From Nymphalis io (Eukaryota > Arthropoda > Insecta > Lepidoptera > Nymphalidae): 64,000 nucleotides of DNA. The translations under genes and the position numbers were made by a program. The DNA is taken from assembly GCF_905147045.1 (NCBI RefSeq), contig NC_065888.1, positions 15,257,001 through 15,321,000 on the forward strand. Direction: 5' to 3'. Below are positions 31,589 through 43,972 of this stretch, piece by piece. Each line of letters begins with the position of its first letter. Within the stretch, counting starts at the first letter, position 1. The notes beneath the pieces are model-generated. The model did not search any database, had not been told where the DNA came from, and saw only the letters and a list, made by a program, of their open reading frames with translations.

Positions 31589-33420
31589 ACACGAGAGCGG
31601 ATGCACAGCGCATTGTACAGATTGGTCATGACCTTATTTCGCATCCTAGGGGCTCCCGTAGCTTCTGGCGGCTGACCAAGTCTGTGCAAAACAATTTCTG
31701 CCAACCTTCGCTGCCACCGCTCAGAAATCCGGACGGATTGCTAGCTCATAGTCCGCAGGAGAAAGCCGACCTCCTTTCTAAACTATTTGCCGACAACTCT
31801 GTGATCGATGATTGTAGTGCGCAGCCACCAACAATACCTTCATGTGGCCACACGATGCCTGACATCAAAATCAGGCAACGTGATGTGCGTGCGGAGTTGC
31901 AATCACTTGATATACGGAAAGCTAGCGGTCCCGATGGAATACCAGCCATTGTGCTGAAGAAGTGCGCGGCGGAACTGTCTCCTATGTTAACGCGCCTGTT
32001 CCAACTTTCTCTCTCTTCGGGATGTGTGCCGGGGGCTTGGAGAAGAGCTAATATGCAAGCGGTTCCCAAAAAAGGGGATCGGTCTGACCCGGCAAATTAT
32101 CGGCCAATAGCTATCACCTCAGTACTTTGTAAGGTGATGGAAAGGATTTTAAACAACCAACTGATCCATTACCTAGAAGATCACTGTCTAATTAATGATC
32201 GTCAGTACGGGTTTCGACCAAAACGGTCCACAGGTGATCTTCTAGCGTACGTAACACACCTCTGGGATGAAGCTATCGACAAGCGAGGAGAATCGTTGGC
32301 TGTCAGCCTCGATATCTCCAAGGCTTTCGACAGGGTCTGGCACAGAAGTCTTCTCTCCAAGCTACCGGCATATGGTCTGCCTGCTCAGCTATGCACCTGG
32401 ATTGCCAGCTTCCTACACAAGCGTAGCCTTCGTGTTTTAGTTGATGGTTGCGCTTCACAATCCTATGTAGTAAATGCTGGGGTCCCCCAGGGATCTGTGC
32501 TATCTCCCACACTCTTTCTTTTGCATATCAATGATATGCTCTCTCTTGGGAACATACATTGCTATGCAGATGATAGTACAATGCATGGTGGATACCACGG
32601 ACGCGCAGTGGCTGGGCGGGCGGAAGCTGAGGAGAGGCGGGAGAATCTTGTCATTGAACTCGATAGGACATTAGAGCTCATCGCCAAATGGGGTTCTGAT
32701 AATCATGTTGAGTTTAATGCCAAGAAAACACAGGTATGCGCTCTCACAGCGAAAAAGTCACCATTTTACCCTCATCCCTCCCTCTGTGGCACACCGCTGA
32801 TGATACAAAGCAAAATCGCCATGCTGGGGATGGACGTTCGCTGCGACCTTAGTCCAAGGGATTACATCGAGGCTATTATAAAAACAGCTTCACGAAAACT
32901 CGGAGTTCTGAACAAGGTGCGGCGTTTTTTCACGCCACAATAACTGTGCCTGGTATACAAAACACAGGTACGGTCTTGCGTTTAATATTGCTCGCACCTT
33001 TGGGATGGCTCCGCTAAGTATCTACTGGAGGCCTTGGACCGGTTGCAGCGACTTGCAGTACGCATTATTGGCGACGTAAAGGTCACAAACACCCTTGAAC
33101 CTTTACAATTTCGTCGCGAGATAGCAGCTCTGAGCGCTTTCTATCGACTGTATCACGGCGAGTGCTCTGAGGAATTATTCTCTCTAATTCCTGCTTCCCT
33201 CTTCCTTCTAAAGTCCACGCGAGCTGGTTCTCGATGTCACCGCCTAACTGTGACATCAATTCCATCGCGCACAAATAAATTTGGCAACTGCTTTCTTTGT
33301 CGCACTACGAAAAAATGGAATTCCTTACCAGCTCACGTGTTCCCCTCCTCTTACAACCCGGGTTCCTTCAAACGAGGCGTGAAGAGGCATCTTGAGGGCT
33401 GGCAAGGCGGGGACGGCTAG
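31589..33420 (+). pseudogene. LINE reverse transcriptase region, copy B
   Basis: After the SINE, one frame encodes the reverse transcriptase: ANYRPIAITSVLCKVMERI, LDISKAFDRVWHRSLL (motif A), GVPQGSVLSPTLFLLHIND (motif B), CYADDSTMHGG (motif C), and then the C-terminal tail (LAVRIIGDVKVTNTLEPL to HLEGWQGGDG). Two stop codons break it: TAA at 32941-32943 (CAA in A and C) and TAA at 32983-32985 (GAA in A, also TAA in C). The catalytic core is upstream of both stops. The closeness to copy A by eye suggests fairly recent activity of the family. Confidence 0.85.
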
Positions 33421-33538
33421 TACAGAACATTCTTCCCGACTGTACTGGCCGTCGTCGCGTTTGGACTCTACTACCACTTACCATCAGGTGGAGTGGAGTC
33501 ATTTGCCATCCCGGGACATATAGAAAAAAAAAAAAAAA

Positions 33539-35704
33539 TTTTGTAAATACTTTACAAAAAATTATTTTTATATGAAAACGAGGCCAAAATTTATTCAACT
33601 TGAGCGTATTGTAATACGTTGATGTATAATATATTTTAGACAAAATCAAATATTTCCAACGTAACAAAGGTCGTTTTTAATCGTGCATTAAGGGTGTATT
33701 ACAATTCTTGTATTGTTTTAAACAGCGCTCCGCCGCGTACCGGCGGGTGATTCAATGGCGCATTAGCTTAAATGAAGGAGCTGCAGCGAGGGATCAGATA
33801 AAACCAGTTAAGTATTCATTGCGAGCTACGATACGACATAATATTATTACATACTTCTGATTGTGTTGTTACAAAACAAAACTTCTCTAGGTGCATTATA
33901 TACATATACGTAATATGTACATGACTAATAAAATGTCAGAAATTTTTTATTTTAAATTATATATATATGCGATGTTGAGCACTAACCACTCTATTGATGG
34001 ATCTGATTATTTTATGTGTGATGACAAAGGATTAAACATCTTAAATCTCACGGCGTAGTGACGATATAAAACATGAAAAAAATTATATTTATTATAGTCG
34101 TATCGTCTCATGTAAAACCTCCGGAATTGTTCCTTGCAAGTGCGAGCGACGGAGTTGCGGTCTAATTGAATCCGCCACTGGAGCCCGACGTGCAGCGGCG
34201 GCGGAGTGGCAAGCGAGCCCCAGGGAGCCGAAGTGACGTTATTTAATATTCACCGACCATTCAACCGGAGTTAGACGCGTCATAGATCTTGCCACGTTGC
34301 AACGGATAATGTATTATTTATGGCGCGTGCATAAAGCAGCGTGTGAAATTTTTCCGCCATAAATTCGCTGAAAATAGTTGATATTTTTTAAAATAAAAAG
34401 TAAAACGGATTCGAGTGAACTTATACTTTTAACTTAACTATTTTCTTTACTTTGTATGTCATATTTATATCATTTCAATATATATAAATTTATTTCTTTA
34501 AATGTTTTCTATAAACTTTATTTGAATATTTCATTTATTTCACTTATTTCATTTTGTAAATACGATTTAAGTCGAGGTTCGAGTAGTTTAATGGAATAAA
34601 CGTGTGTATCTTGACAAAAGATACGAGTTTATATCCGCTGAGGAACCTCGGTGTTTCTAAGCACTTAGAGATTATGGAATCAGTCATGACGGCATGTCTC
34701 CAGGGACAACGTTAGACCAGGTGGCTATTGTAGAACTTCGATTACTAGGCTATGATTAATTACAATTGTTATATTAAATTATATTCTTCTATTTTTTGAA
34801 TTATCTAATGATTGTAACAGACAAGAAATTATTAATATTGTAAAGCAAAGTAACTGCGCATACATGTCCCAGTGCTGGGCAATGATCTCCTTTCTTTACG
34901 GAGAAGAATTAGAGCTCATCGTACGATATTTTCGACGCCTTAATGCGGCTTGTGAATTTTTATGAATTCAACTTAATTTCATACATGAATAGTTACTGAA
35001 GGCGATGCCGTACCCCGACTCGCAGAGGGATGGAAATATGGTTAAGTTGCGCCACAGTCCGACTCCCATCCAATTACTGATCTGGTCATTATTGTTTGAA
35101 TAACGAAAAAGATATTAAAGATAATTATTTTTAAGATATTTATATACAAATAGATTCATTTTATTGCATACAATTACAAACATGGAGTTTTACGGAAATT
35201 ATAAAACAGAACTGCAAGCGAAGGCGGCCCTATCACTAATAGCGATATCTTACGGGCGACCTCGGGAATAACGAGACTTACGGACATGGGTACCACAAAT
35301 ATATACATACACATATGTATGTATATACGTTTTGACTCATTTCTTAGTCGTATTGCTAGATTATAAGGTAGCAGGGCTTGAGGTCCTGGTTTTAAACGCT
35401 GGGTCAGATAGTACGATATCGTCATCATCATCACTTATGTTATTTTATGTTCACAAAATATTATTTAAAAAATATATAATCTATCGTTTGCTTACACGAT
35501 TTAATTATTTTTTTTTTAATTTAAAACGAAAAACAGATAAATTTCATAATAACAGCATAAACTATTGTTTTATTCAATTTTAATACATTAACGATCTTTG
35601 AGTTATCGATAGGTACCTAAGTTTATGTTGAAGAAAATATATAATGTCTGTTTTAATGATTTCCTAAAAAAATAAAATAAAAGTAGGTATCTAATTAGTT
35701 TACA
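33539..35704. other. Unique DNA with candidate regulatory island
   Basis: Includes the island at 34130-34390 listed separately, a GC-richer stretch at 33720-33840 ('cagcgctccgccgcgtaccg'), and a worn reverse M tail at about 34855-34925 ('catgtcccagtgctgggcaa'). No coding exon recognised. Confidence 0.35.
34130..34390. promoter_or_regulatory. Candidate enhancer-like island with TTTATGG sites
   Basis: A non-repetitive GC-richer block. Three caudal/Abd-B-type sites lie within 47 bp: TTTATGG (34317-34323), GCATAAA (34329-34335) and CCATAAA (34357-34363). Upstream is 'gtgcagcggcggcggagtgg'. Homeodomain binding is plausible from the motif class, but enhancer function is inference. Confidence 0.3.
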
Positions 35705-35828
35705 GTAGTATGCAAAAGCGATCCCGTGGCGCTCAACATTAAGACGGAAAGGGTACCGCTGGTTTTTTAGTGGGTATTCCGATGTTCGGGGCGCACTCGG
35801 CGCCTTGGACACTGGTGAGCCACACATA
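35705..35828 (+). repeat. R1-like LINE 3' fragment
   Basis: 'caaaagcgatcccgtggcgc', 'ggtaccgctggttttttagt', 'gatgttcggggcgcactcgg' and 'cgccttggacactggtgag' match the insert at 56947-57150. The last third and polyA are missing. R1-clade assignment is tentative. Confidence 0.55.
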
Positions 35829-35942
35829 AATGTAAAAAGGTCTAAAGAGAACAATGTACAAAATATATGTTTATACCTTAAATATATTTCTTCCAACACA
35901 CCCGAGGAAGAAAATAAATCCCGAGGCACGGGAGTATAATCA

Positions 35943-36008
35943 CTGTGAGTGAGCCAGTGTAACTACAGACAGGGACGTAACATCTTATTTCCCGACGTTG
36001 GTTAGCAG
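35943..36008 (+). repeat. SINE T, internal fragment
   Basis: 'gtgagtgagccagtgtaact', 'gggacgtaacatcttatttc' and 'gacgttggttag' match the middle of T. The preceding 'cccgaggcacgggagtat' is H-like, so the area is a mosaic of repeat scraps. Confidence 0.5.
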
Positions 36009-36267
36009 ACAGGGCGCGGTTTCTTTAATATTATACATTACATCATTTATAATTAATAATATTGATGCTGATTGACAAACATAACCCCTAATAAAAGTTA
36101 ACCTTAGTAGTTATCTAGGTATTTGTCGCATATAAAGATTATTACCGTTTAAAATTAAATGTCTTATGTTTGTCCATCAGCATCAACTCTATTCTAGTAA
36201 GAATACAGTAAAATTTACAATTTCAGGTTAAATCAAATAATCAAATAAATGTATGTTAAAAGACTAA

Positions 36268-36572
36268 AGCCGAGGTGGCCCAGTGGTAATAATGTGTGAA
36301 TATTAACCGATAATCGTGGGTTCAAACCTGGGCAAGCACCACTGAATTGTCATGTGCTTAATTTGTGTTTATAATTCATCTAGTGCTTGACAGTGAAGGC
36401 AAACATGGTAAGGAAGCCGGCATGTGGCAAATTTCACTGAAATTCTTCCACATGTGTATTCCACCAACCCGCATTGGAGCAGCGTGGTGGAATAAGCTAC
36501 AAACCTTCTCCACAAAAAAAAAGGAGAGGAGGCCTTGCCCCAGATGTGGGACATTAACAGGCTGGCATTACT
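36268..36572 (+). mobile_element. SINE M, near full length
   Basis: Head with A box 'ggtggcccagtggtaat', B box 'gtgggttcaaacctggg', full body and a worn tail ('ccagatgtgggacatta'). Confidence 0.85.
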
Positions 36573-37194
36573 AAAACTAAAAAAAACTGACAGTCATATC
36601 AGTGCATCATTTCGCATAAGTTTTAAATTTTTAAGTTATTGAATCACTAAAATATAATTCTCTCCAATCGTTACATTTACTATTTTTGAAGTGAAAACTA
36701 CTTCAAGCGTGTTGCGCTAGTTTATCGTAGGGGATAAACTTGTAGCATCATCGACATGCTAATGTTAATATAATGAAAGTTTGAGTTCATAAATAAACAG
36801 TTTCAAGTTTTCACTCCTATCGGCAATCCCTATGGCTGACTGTTATTTTTATTTGTTACGAAGTTCTTTTACGCAGCTTACAGTAAAAATAGCAGAAAAT
36901 GTCTCTTTCCTGTCATTACTGTTTCTTTCTATTTTATACGGTTAATGTGTAAACAAATGCGAAATTAGTTAAAAATGATAAAAGCACTAAACATAATTAT
37001 AATAAGAGTAAAGGAAGTCATGGATAAAATGTATTATGTTTTTGAAGTAGTATAAAATTATATAATATCGTTATATTTCTGGCGGCAATAATGGGTACTA
37101 CGTTATAATGGCACGATCTTTCTTAATAACCCTATGTCTGTGTTCATAGGTAGCGCTCCTAGCAATAACAATGATCGATTTTATTTTTATTATT
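36573..37194. other. AT-rich DNA, nothing recognised
   Basis: No coding or repeat signal noticed. Confidence 0.4.
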
Positions 37195-37830
37195 GTTTAA
37201 ATTATTTTATTTTATAAATGTCTAAAACACGAAATTTATATTTCAATAGTTATTGGAAAATATTAGACTATTATTTATCAAGCTATTAATATTTAATTTA
37301 AAATGGACTCTGTCTATTTTGATTGTTTGAAATTTTTAAATACATTTTTGATATTTAATTTACTGTGTCAATATTCCAAATAAAATTCGTTAGAATTGAT
37401 ATCATTATTCTGAATCAAATTATTATAATTATTGTATGCAATAAGTAAAACTTAATTCCATTTGAATTCTGTTAGCTGCGCGTCCTGGGAACAGAATTTG
37501 CTTGGAGGAGAGATGTTTGCTTATAGTGATTGTTATATTTCGGTTCTGTGTAGGTAATTGTCAATAAAAAAACTTCTTATTTATTTTATTTTTAAATTTG
37601 AACAAATTACTTTTAATGAGTATTTTCCTAAAAAAATGTTAAATTAATTTGTAAAATTTCAATCGTTTCTTAATATTTGATTAGAGAAAGTCGAATAAAG
37701 AAGGTGGAGGTGATTTTTGGTGTTACAAAAATACAGTATAATCAATTAAAATCTACATTTTAAAACACTTTTTGAGTCGAAAAAATATCGCAAAAAAACT
37801 TGTTCCTGACGGGGGTCCCCTGACTACACA
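37195..37830 (+). repeat. Dispersed repeat X, longest copy
   Basis: Contains all blocks found in the three other X copies: the 11-kb blocks at 37200-37480, the 25-kb blocks at 37250-37460 and 37690-37725, and the 14.9-kb blocks at 37690-37825 ending 'cctgacgggggtcccctgac'. About 640 bp, AT-rich, no ORF. Non-autonomous DNA element is the likeliest class, but no terminal repeats were confirmed. Confidence 0.55.
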
Positions 37831-38481
37831 ATTTTTTATACAATAAAATATAATTTACCTCTACAAAGATTACATTTTCTAATTTAAAATTATTAGCCTT
37901 GTAAAAGTACAAGGCCTCAAAAAATTGTTATAATAAATTATTTTTTAGTTTTGATGAAATGACTCATAACGAAAATTCAGAGCAATGACTTATTTGAAAA
38001 GAAAATCTAGCCATCGCGATGTAGAAACTCGATGTTTGGAGTCAGCTCCATCTAGTGTCAATTTTAACTTACAGTATAATACACATAGCGGCTAGGAAAA
38101 GCTTCAGATAGGTATTTTATGTTATAAAATCGGTCTCATTTGAAGTAATGGTAATAAACTACTTGATAGTTTTTGGATAAAAGTAGATATGTACGAGGGT
38201 CGTCTTCATCTCTTTTTTTGTCAATTGTGTTATGTCATGATGTTAGTTATATTCGTCGACTCTGTTAAGGTGATAAAAAGTAAGTTTGCGTTTTTGTCAA
38301 CTGTTCTCAGTAAAAACTACAATGAGGTAAGAGAATGAATTAGAATTGAATTTGTTTAAATAATCGTGTATATATATTCATTACCTTTTTTTGACCATAT
38401 TTTATCTTATACTTTATATGAATGTAATGTTTATTTTGTCGTTGAATGATATACCAACATTATTATATAAACAAATTCAAA
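37831..38481. other. AT-rich DNA, nothing recognised
   Basis: No gene or repeat was identified. Confidence 0.35.
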
Positions 38482-38740
38482 TATTTACTGGTGGTAGAGC
38501 TTCGTGCAAGCTCGTCTGGGTAGATTTGGGACATTAACACCCACGATATTCTACCGCAAAACAGCAGCACTTGGTATTGTTGTGTTCCGGTTGGAAGGGT
38601 GAGTGTGTAATTACATGCACAAGGGACATAGCATCTTAGTTGCCAAGGTTGGTAGCGCATTGGTGATGTAAGCGGTGGTTAACATTTCTTAGAATGCCAA
38701 TGTCTATGGGCGTTAGTGATCACTTACAGAATCAGAATGT
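38482..38740 (+). mobile_element. SINE T, diverged copy
   Basis: Starts 'tttactggtggtagagcttc', includes 'gttccggttggaagggtgag' and 'tggtagcgcattggtgatg', and ends near 'cgttagtgatcacttacaga' without the GGTGG tail. The segment after 'gggta' differs from other copies ('gatttgggacattaacac'). Confidence 0.75.
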
Positions 38741-38917
38741 CTGAAAATCACTTGTTAAGATTATATTTCCCTTGAAACACTATTTTTTAATGTATGCATT
38801 TATGTAGCATTGGTAAAAAAAACAATTTAGATAGACACAGTTCTATTTATTGTAAGTCAAATAAATAAAATGATCGTCTATTTCTTATATATGTACATAA
38901 TGATACAGAACAGACAG

Positions 38918-39009
38918 CAATAGCCTGTGAATGTCACACTACTGGCCTAAGGCCTCCTCTCCTTTTTGAGGAGAAGGTTTGGAGTTTATTCTACCATGCT
39001 GCTCCAATC
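38918..39009 (-). repeat. SINE M, 3' third
   Basis: 'caatagcctgtgaatgtcac', 'ggcctcctctcctttttgag' and 'ttctaccatgctgctccaat' are the reverse of the M tail. Confidence 0.7.
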
Positions 39010-39419
39010 CGAATACATAAATGGTAGAAACATTTTACTAATTCAGTGTACATTAGACGTAATTCATTGTAACGAGACAAAAGAGATGTTCTAGAAATTG
39101 GCAAACGCGAACAATAGCTGTTTACGAATACACTCGTTGGTGCCATTACCCGACTGAATTAGGTATACGAGACCAACGTAACTCAACACAATAATGTGTT
39201 CTAGATTATTAAAGAACATTATGTTATTAGAGAAAGATTTTTCCATTGTCTCTATTATATATACGAATATAGAACCCCTTGTACGATACATTTGACTCTA
39301 ACATGAGAAAATTTGTTATGAACATTTCCTTAATTATGTTTTTTCTCGCTTATTGTTTGTCTAAAAGTTATGGCTTAGTAGACACAGTCGAAACTAATTT
39401 TATATCTACAATTCAAATA

Positions 39420-39662
39420 TTTGAAGCCCGTATGGTAAGGTACCATCCACTTATCACGTCATATTATACCACCAAATAGCAATACTCGGTATTGTTATGT
39501 TTCGGTTGGAAGGTTGAGTGAGCCAGTTAGACTCCAAGTATAAGTGACATAACATCTTAGTTTCCAAAGTTCGTGCAACATTAGTGATAAAAGGAATTAT
39601 TATTTATGCGGTGGTGGCCACTTCATGTGGTCTATTTGCCTCTCCACCTACCTATTCGATGG
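39420..39662 (+). repeat. SINE T, degenerate copy
   Basis: 'gtaaggtaccatccacttat', 'tgttatgtttcggttggaag', 'cataacatcttagtttccaa' and 'tggtggccacttcatgtgg' follow the T order with many changes. Confidence 0.65.
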
Positions 39663-42600
39663 CAGCCGACGAATTGGTATGCGACCTATGAGTGCTCGGT
39701 ATTTAGCTACTTACGATAATCAGTGTTTGAGAATCTGAACGTAAGATAATTATTTTCAGTTTTATGTCTAACAAACTTTTTCCAATCAAAATACAAATTT
39801 TATTGAAGAAATATGAAATATCTAGAAGGAAAAACATATTTTTCTTGGAACTCGCTCGGGACGACTCTATTACTATAATTCTGATTGCAATCGGCGCTTA
39901 TTTGCGGTGAGTTCGGAGCGTATCCGTCGGACGAGTTGGCGAGTTTTATCCACTTTTGCTCCTGGAACTTAAACTTATTTAACTTGTGGGTACAGAGCTC
40001 GCCCGCGGATCCAAATAGTGTTATTTGTTCTTGTCTTCTTCTTGCTGTTTGTTATTTTACTTGTTTCCGTGACGTCATTGGATCCTATGGTTTGGGTGTC
40101 GTTTTTCCGAATGAAAAGAAACCTTCGAGGTGAATGTTTATTGGGCACGGAAGAAAGTGTTTATGCGTTATAGTTATGCTTTATGTGTTATTTTCGAATG
40201 TGTTAGTAATTTTACCATGGACAACAACAACACTGTATTACTGTAATTTGTTTAGAAAAGTGACCTTGACTAGTCGATTTGTAAGGAAAAGCTAATAACT
40301 CTTTGTGTCAATGTCTATGAATGGTTGTAATGTCCATTTACTAACAGGTAATCAAATTCCCTCAGCCGTCAGCCTTTCTATATTAAAAAAAAGAATAATA
40401 CTGCAACGACAGCCTGTAAGAACTCAATTCGTATCACACTCGTGAATTATTGAAAACTGACTTACCGGAATACGCTATTTTAATGCGAATATTCTTTAAA
40501 TGTTATTATTATAACAAATGTTGCATATTACTTTTTGTCATGTCACCATTTTGGTATACGATGTTTACAATGTTTATTCTTAGAGAATCACACTACTGAA
40601 ATTGTTAATTATACTCAAATACGCATTCGGCTTTTGCTTGTGTGTCTTCTAATAGCTCTCGAAAAAGTTACCAAAACTTTTAATGTAATTAATAAACTTC
40701 ATCTTCTATCTTACTTAATCCTATTGGGTATCCCAAACATACTTCCATCAACAAATTACATAGTGCCTTCATCCCGCGGTGAAATTTGACGTCCTATTAC
40801 TATATACTATATCATTAATTTCAAAATTAATAATATACACCTTCATGTAGATATTTATTTCACAAAATAATATAAAATTTATGAAATTTCGAATATATAA
40901 TAGATAAATGAGATTTATATTACATATAACGTATATTTACTGGTACACTTTAAGCCTTCGTGATGTATGTGTATGATGTATTTCGTTTATGTTTTAAGTT
41001 CGTAGTAGGTAGTTCGCGGCAGACGCAATTTTTCGATCGTAGTTACTATCCGAATAAAACATATTATACGTTTTATTTATATAAGATGGTTTTTCTACCA
41101 CCAAACATAAATATTTTGCATTGCTGTCTTTATATAAATTCGGCGTAGAACTGCGAAAGCGATCACTTGTCTTACTTACCCAAATATCAATAAAAAAAAT
41201 TCGTTAATTCGTTAAAGGCTTTCTGACATATACGTAATTGATCTTAACTTAAGGTAGACTCGAATGGAACTCACTTTTCTATTTTGAACGAAGTTTATAA
41301 AAGCTTATAAAAGTTTTATGTATGCTCAATATTACTATTTAGATATATTTCATATCCTTAACTTTATCTAAAACAAGATCTAAAGTATGTATGTATGTAT
41401 AACTGCCAGCACGAATAAGTTCTGATAAATTAACTCTGATTTTTTAAGGTTTTTTTCTCTAACCAACAGTATTAATTAACTCGCAAATGTTACCACTTTT
41501 CTCTATAATCCTTATAGAAGTGTAAACAGGTCGTATAGCGATAGTTCCTTTGTGATACGTTCTCTTTTTGCGAAACCTTTGTCTCAGTGTCCCCCCGCCT
41601 CGCCGCCCCTCCACTGCGCTCCAACAAAGCGCCTCGCTTTAATCTCCGCCTCGCGTAATTAATTCCTGTTTTTGAAACTCTTATACAGTTTATCTTCCAC
41701 TTAACTTTTTTTATCAACGCTTAACTGTAGTTCACGCTGGAAATATGATGTTTGAGAAAATTAAACGGCTTAATTAAATTTCACTCTGCCTACTTTTGTT
41801 CATTACTCGTGTCCCATCGGGAACAAATTCGTATGTTTTGTTATCAATTGTGTAATTTAATCGATAAATTTTATTTTTATATGGGGCTTAAATAGTAACA
41901 TAACATAATTTTTAAGAGTGACATAACTAATTAATTTAACTGTGGAATATTTGAAATCGTTCTTTTTTTGTTACTTCGAACAAAAAATTGCTAGACCACG
42001 CACATCCGTCCTCCAAAAATTTTATGTATTATATTCTGTCGATTTAATTTTGTCCTAAATATTTTCAAAGTCAACTAACAAATCTGGTTATAGCAGCTGT
42101 TTTATATGGATAGTTTTAGCGGCGAGTCAAGTTTAGGGGGTCAAATAAAATAATAAATAATAATGTGAATACATCATCTGATATTAGATATTCCTTCTCT
42201 ATAATATAAATATTTAATAAAATAAAGGTCATATTTAAGAAACAGGTTACCTAACAGAAGTGACATAGAAAAACTCGTAAAATGTTTAAATAGCGAGTAA
42301 ACAGGTCCACGTTAATGAAATAGAGGCCAAAATGTCACAAAGGAAATTGCGAAACGCCTTTCGCTCCGAATTACTGAGACGGTATTTAATGTAAAGACGA
42401 GTATCTTGTGAGACAGGCATGCCTGCCGTGCATGCGCTTGCTGCCTGGTATTGAATAGTGCTGGAGGAATTTTTCGAATACTTTAAATAGAGATTTAATT
42501 TGGAAAGAAAAGAAAGTCTTGAACACTTCTTCCGTTTTAATCTATACCTATAATAATAAATCAGTAGAAATCGTGTGTCTGTACGTTGAATAAATTTATC

Positions 42601-43087
42601 AAAAAACGAAGATGATAAAAGAGTAACAGAACACGAAATTGCATTTTTTTATATATGTCGTACCGTTTTTTTATATAAATCGACTTTCAAATGGACGAAC
42701 CAGCAGGTACGAACTAGTATTGTATAAATGTTTTGTATTAAAAAAATTATTTAAAAAAAATATATGAACGTTCTATTATTAGACTAAGATTAGCTTTTTG
42801 TCAAGAAGAGATAATACGCACTAAGTTCAATATATAATAGGTGTTATATATTTTGTGTCAAATACATTTCATTTATCGAGTAACACATATTTCAAGAAAA
42901 TTCACACATTAAATACCCTTTCATATGTAACACCTCCATTATTACAACTTAATAATATTTGTCAAGACCAAAGAACAGCGGCCTTTATCCTTTAACTTTC
43001 TCTCTGACTCTGAATCTCAGAGAATATCTTGAAGCCTTATTAGCTACTACACCATCGAGACTGTTGATGCAATTAAAGTAACAGCAA
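39663..43087. other. Unique AT-rich DNA with two GC-richer islands
   Basis: 39880-40110 ('cgcttatttgcggtgagttc', 'agctcgcccgcggatccaaa') and 41560-41690 ('ctcgccgcccctccactgcg', 'aatctccgcctcgcgtaatt') are GC-richer and non-repetitive, so could be regulatory or exonic scraps. 42540-42660 has a transposon-end feel ('tacctataataataaatcag'). No exon recognised. Confidence 0.3.
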
Positions 43088-43262
43088 AGTAATAACCTGT
43101 AAATGGCCCACGGCTGGACTAAAGCATCTCCTTTTAAGCAAAATGTTTGGAGCTTATGCCACCAAGCCACATAGCGTTACAGGATACAAATATGGTAATT
43201 TTTCTTAAGATAAACATGCAGGTTTTCTCACTATGTTTTGCTTTACCACCGCACACGAGGTG
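43088..43262 (-). repeat. SINE M, diverged 3' half
   Basis: 'aacctgtaaatggcccacgg', 'gtttggagcttatgccacc', 'catgcaggttttctcactat' and 'cgcacacgaggtgaatttt' are the worn reverse complement of M. Confidence 0.65.
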
Positions 43263-43931
43263 AATTTTAACGCACGCATTTGAACGCGATTTATTTAAGA
43301 TCGTTAATATAACCACTCGTAATCTAATAAAGGCATTGGGTCTTCTTAGATGAAAAAGTTAAGATAGCGGGTAACAATATGGCCTCCGAAAATACAGTCC
43401 ATTAGAGAAATTGTAATTTAATGAACCGCTACTAAATTGACTTACTATTCTACTAACATTCGCAAATGCACTAATATAAGTCTTATAGTAGAATAAATAA
43501 ATGAAAGTATAGCAACAAAGAACTTGCGAATATAATAGAATACAACAAAAGACGGCGCAGGACGAATCACGAATGAGATGAGAGACTAGAGACGTACCAA
43601 TTACTTAGGCGGTTTTTATTTGTTTCACAACTTGAATAAACATGCTGTCCTCTTCATTAGTTCTTTCAGTTTTAGAATCTTTTATTCTTTAATAAAAATC
43701 CACTAATACACGCAGTGCTTCCGTTCTTCTTTATTTCAATTGTAAAAATTGCTACACAGACAGTTGAGTCACCACACTTTGTTGATGATAAAAATAACGT
43801 CTTCCTGACGAAATTTCAGTGTCGTTAGCGTAAACAGAGACGCACTCCTTCCTAACTCAATCAGTTCGATGGACAATCTGATACAAAACGGAAATTAAGA
43901 AGTGCAGGATCAACTGCTTTACGTCCAGTGC

Positions 43932-43972
43932 AGTGCCGTCCCTATACACAATGTGCCGTCCCTATACAATAT
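43932..43972. repeat. 20-bp tandem duplication
   Basis: GTGCCGTCCCTATACACAAT is followed at once by a second copy with one difference near its end. It is probably replication slippage. Confidence 0.7.

Larger units (their letters stand above)
30357..33538 (+). mobile_element. Jockey/CR1-like LINE, copy B, 5'-truncated
   Basis: Homology to copy A begins at about 30357 ('tttctcacggagaca') and runs to the 3' UTR, CCACTTACCATCAGGTGG motif and a long A-run ending near 33538. A T SINE is inserted at 31286-31582. Copy B retains the endonuclease segment missing from copy A and the 3' end missing from copy A. No clear TSD was found. Confidence 0.88.
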
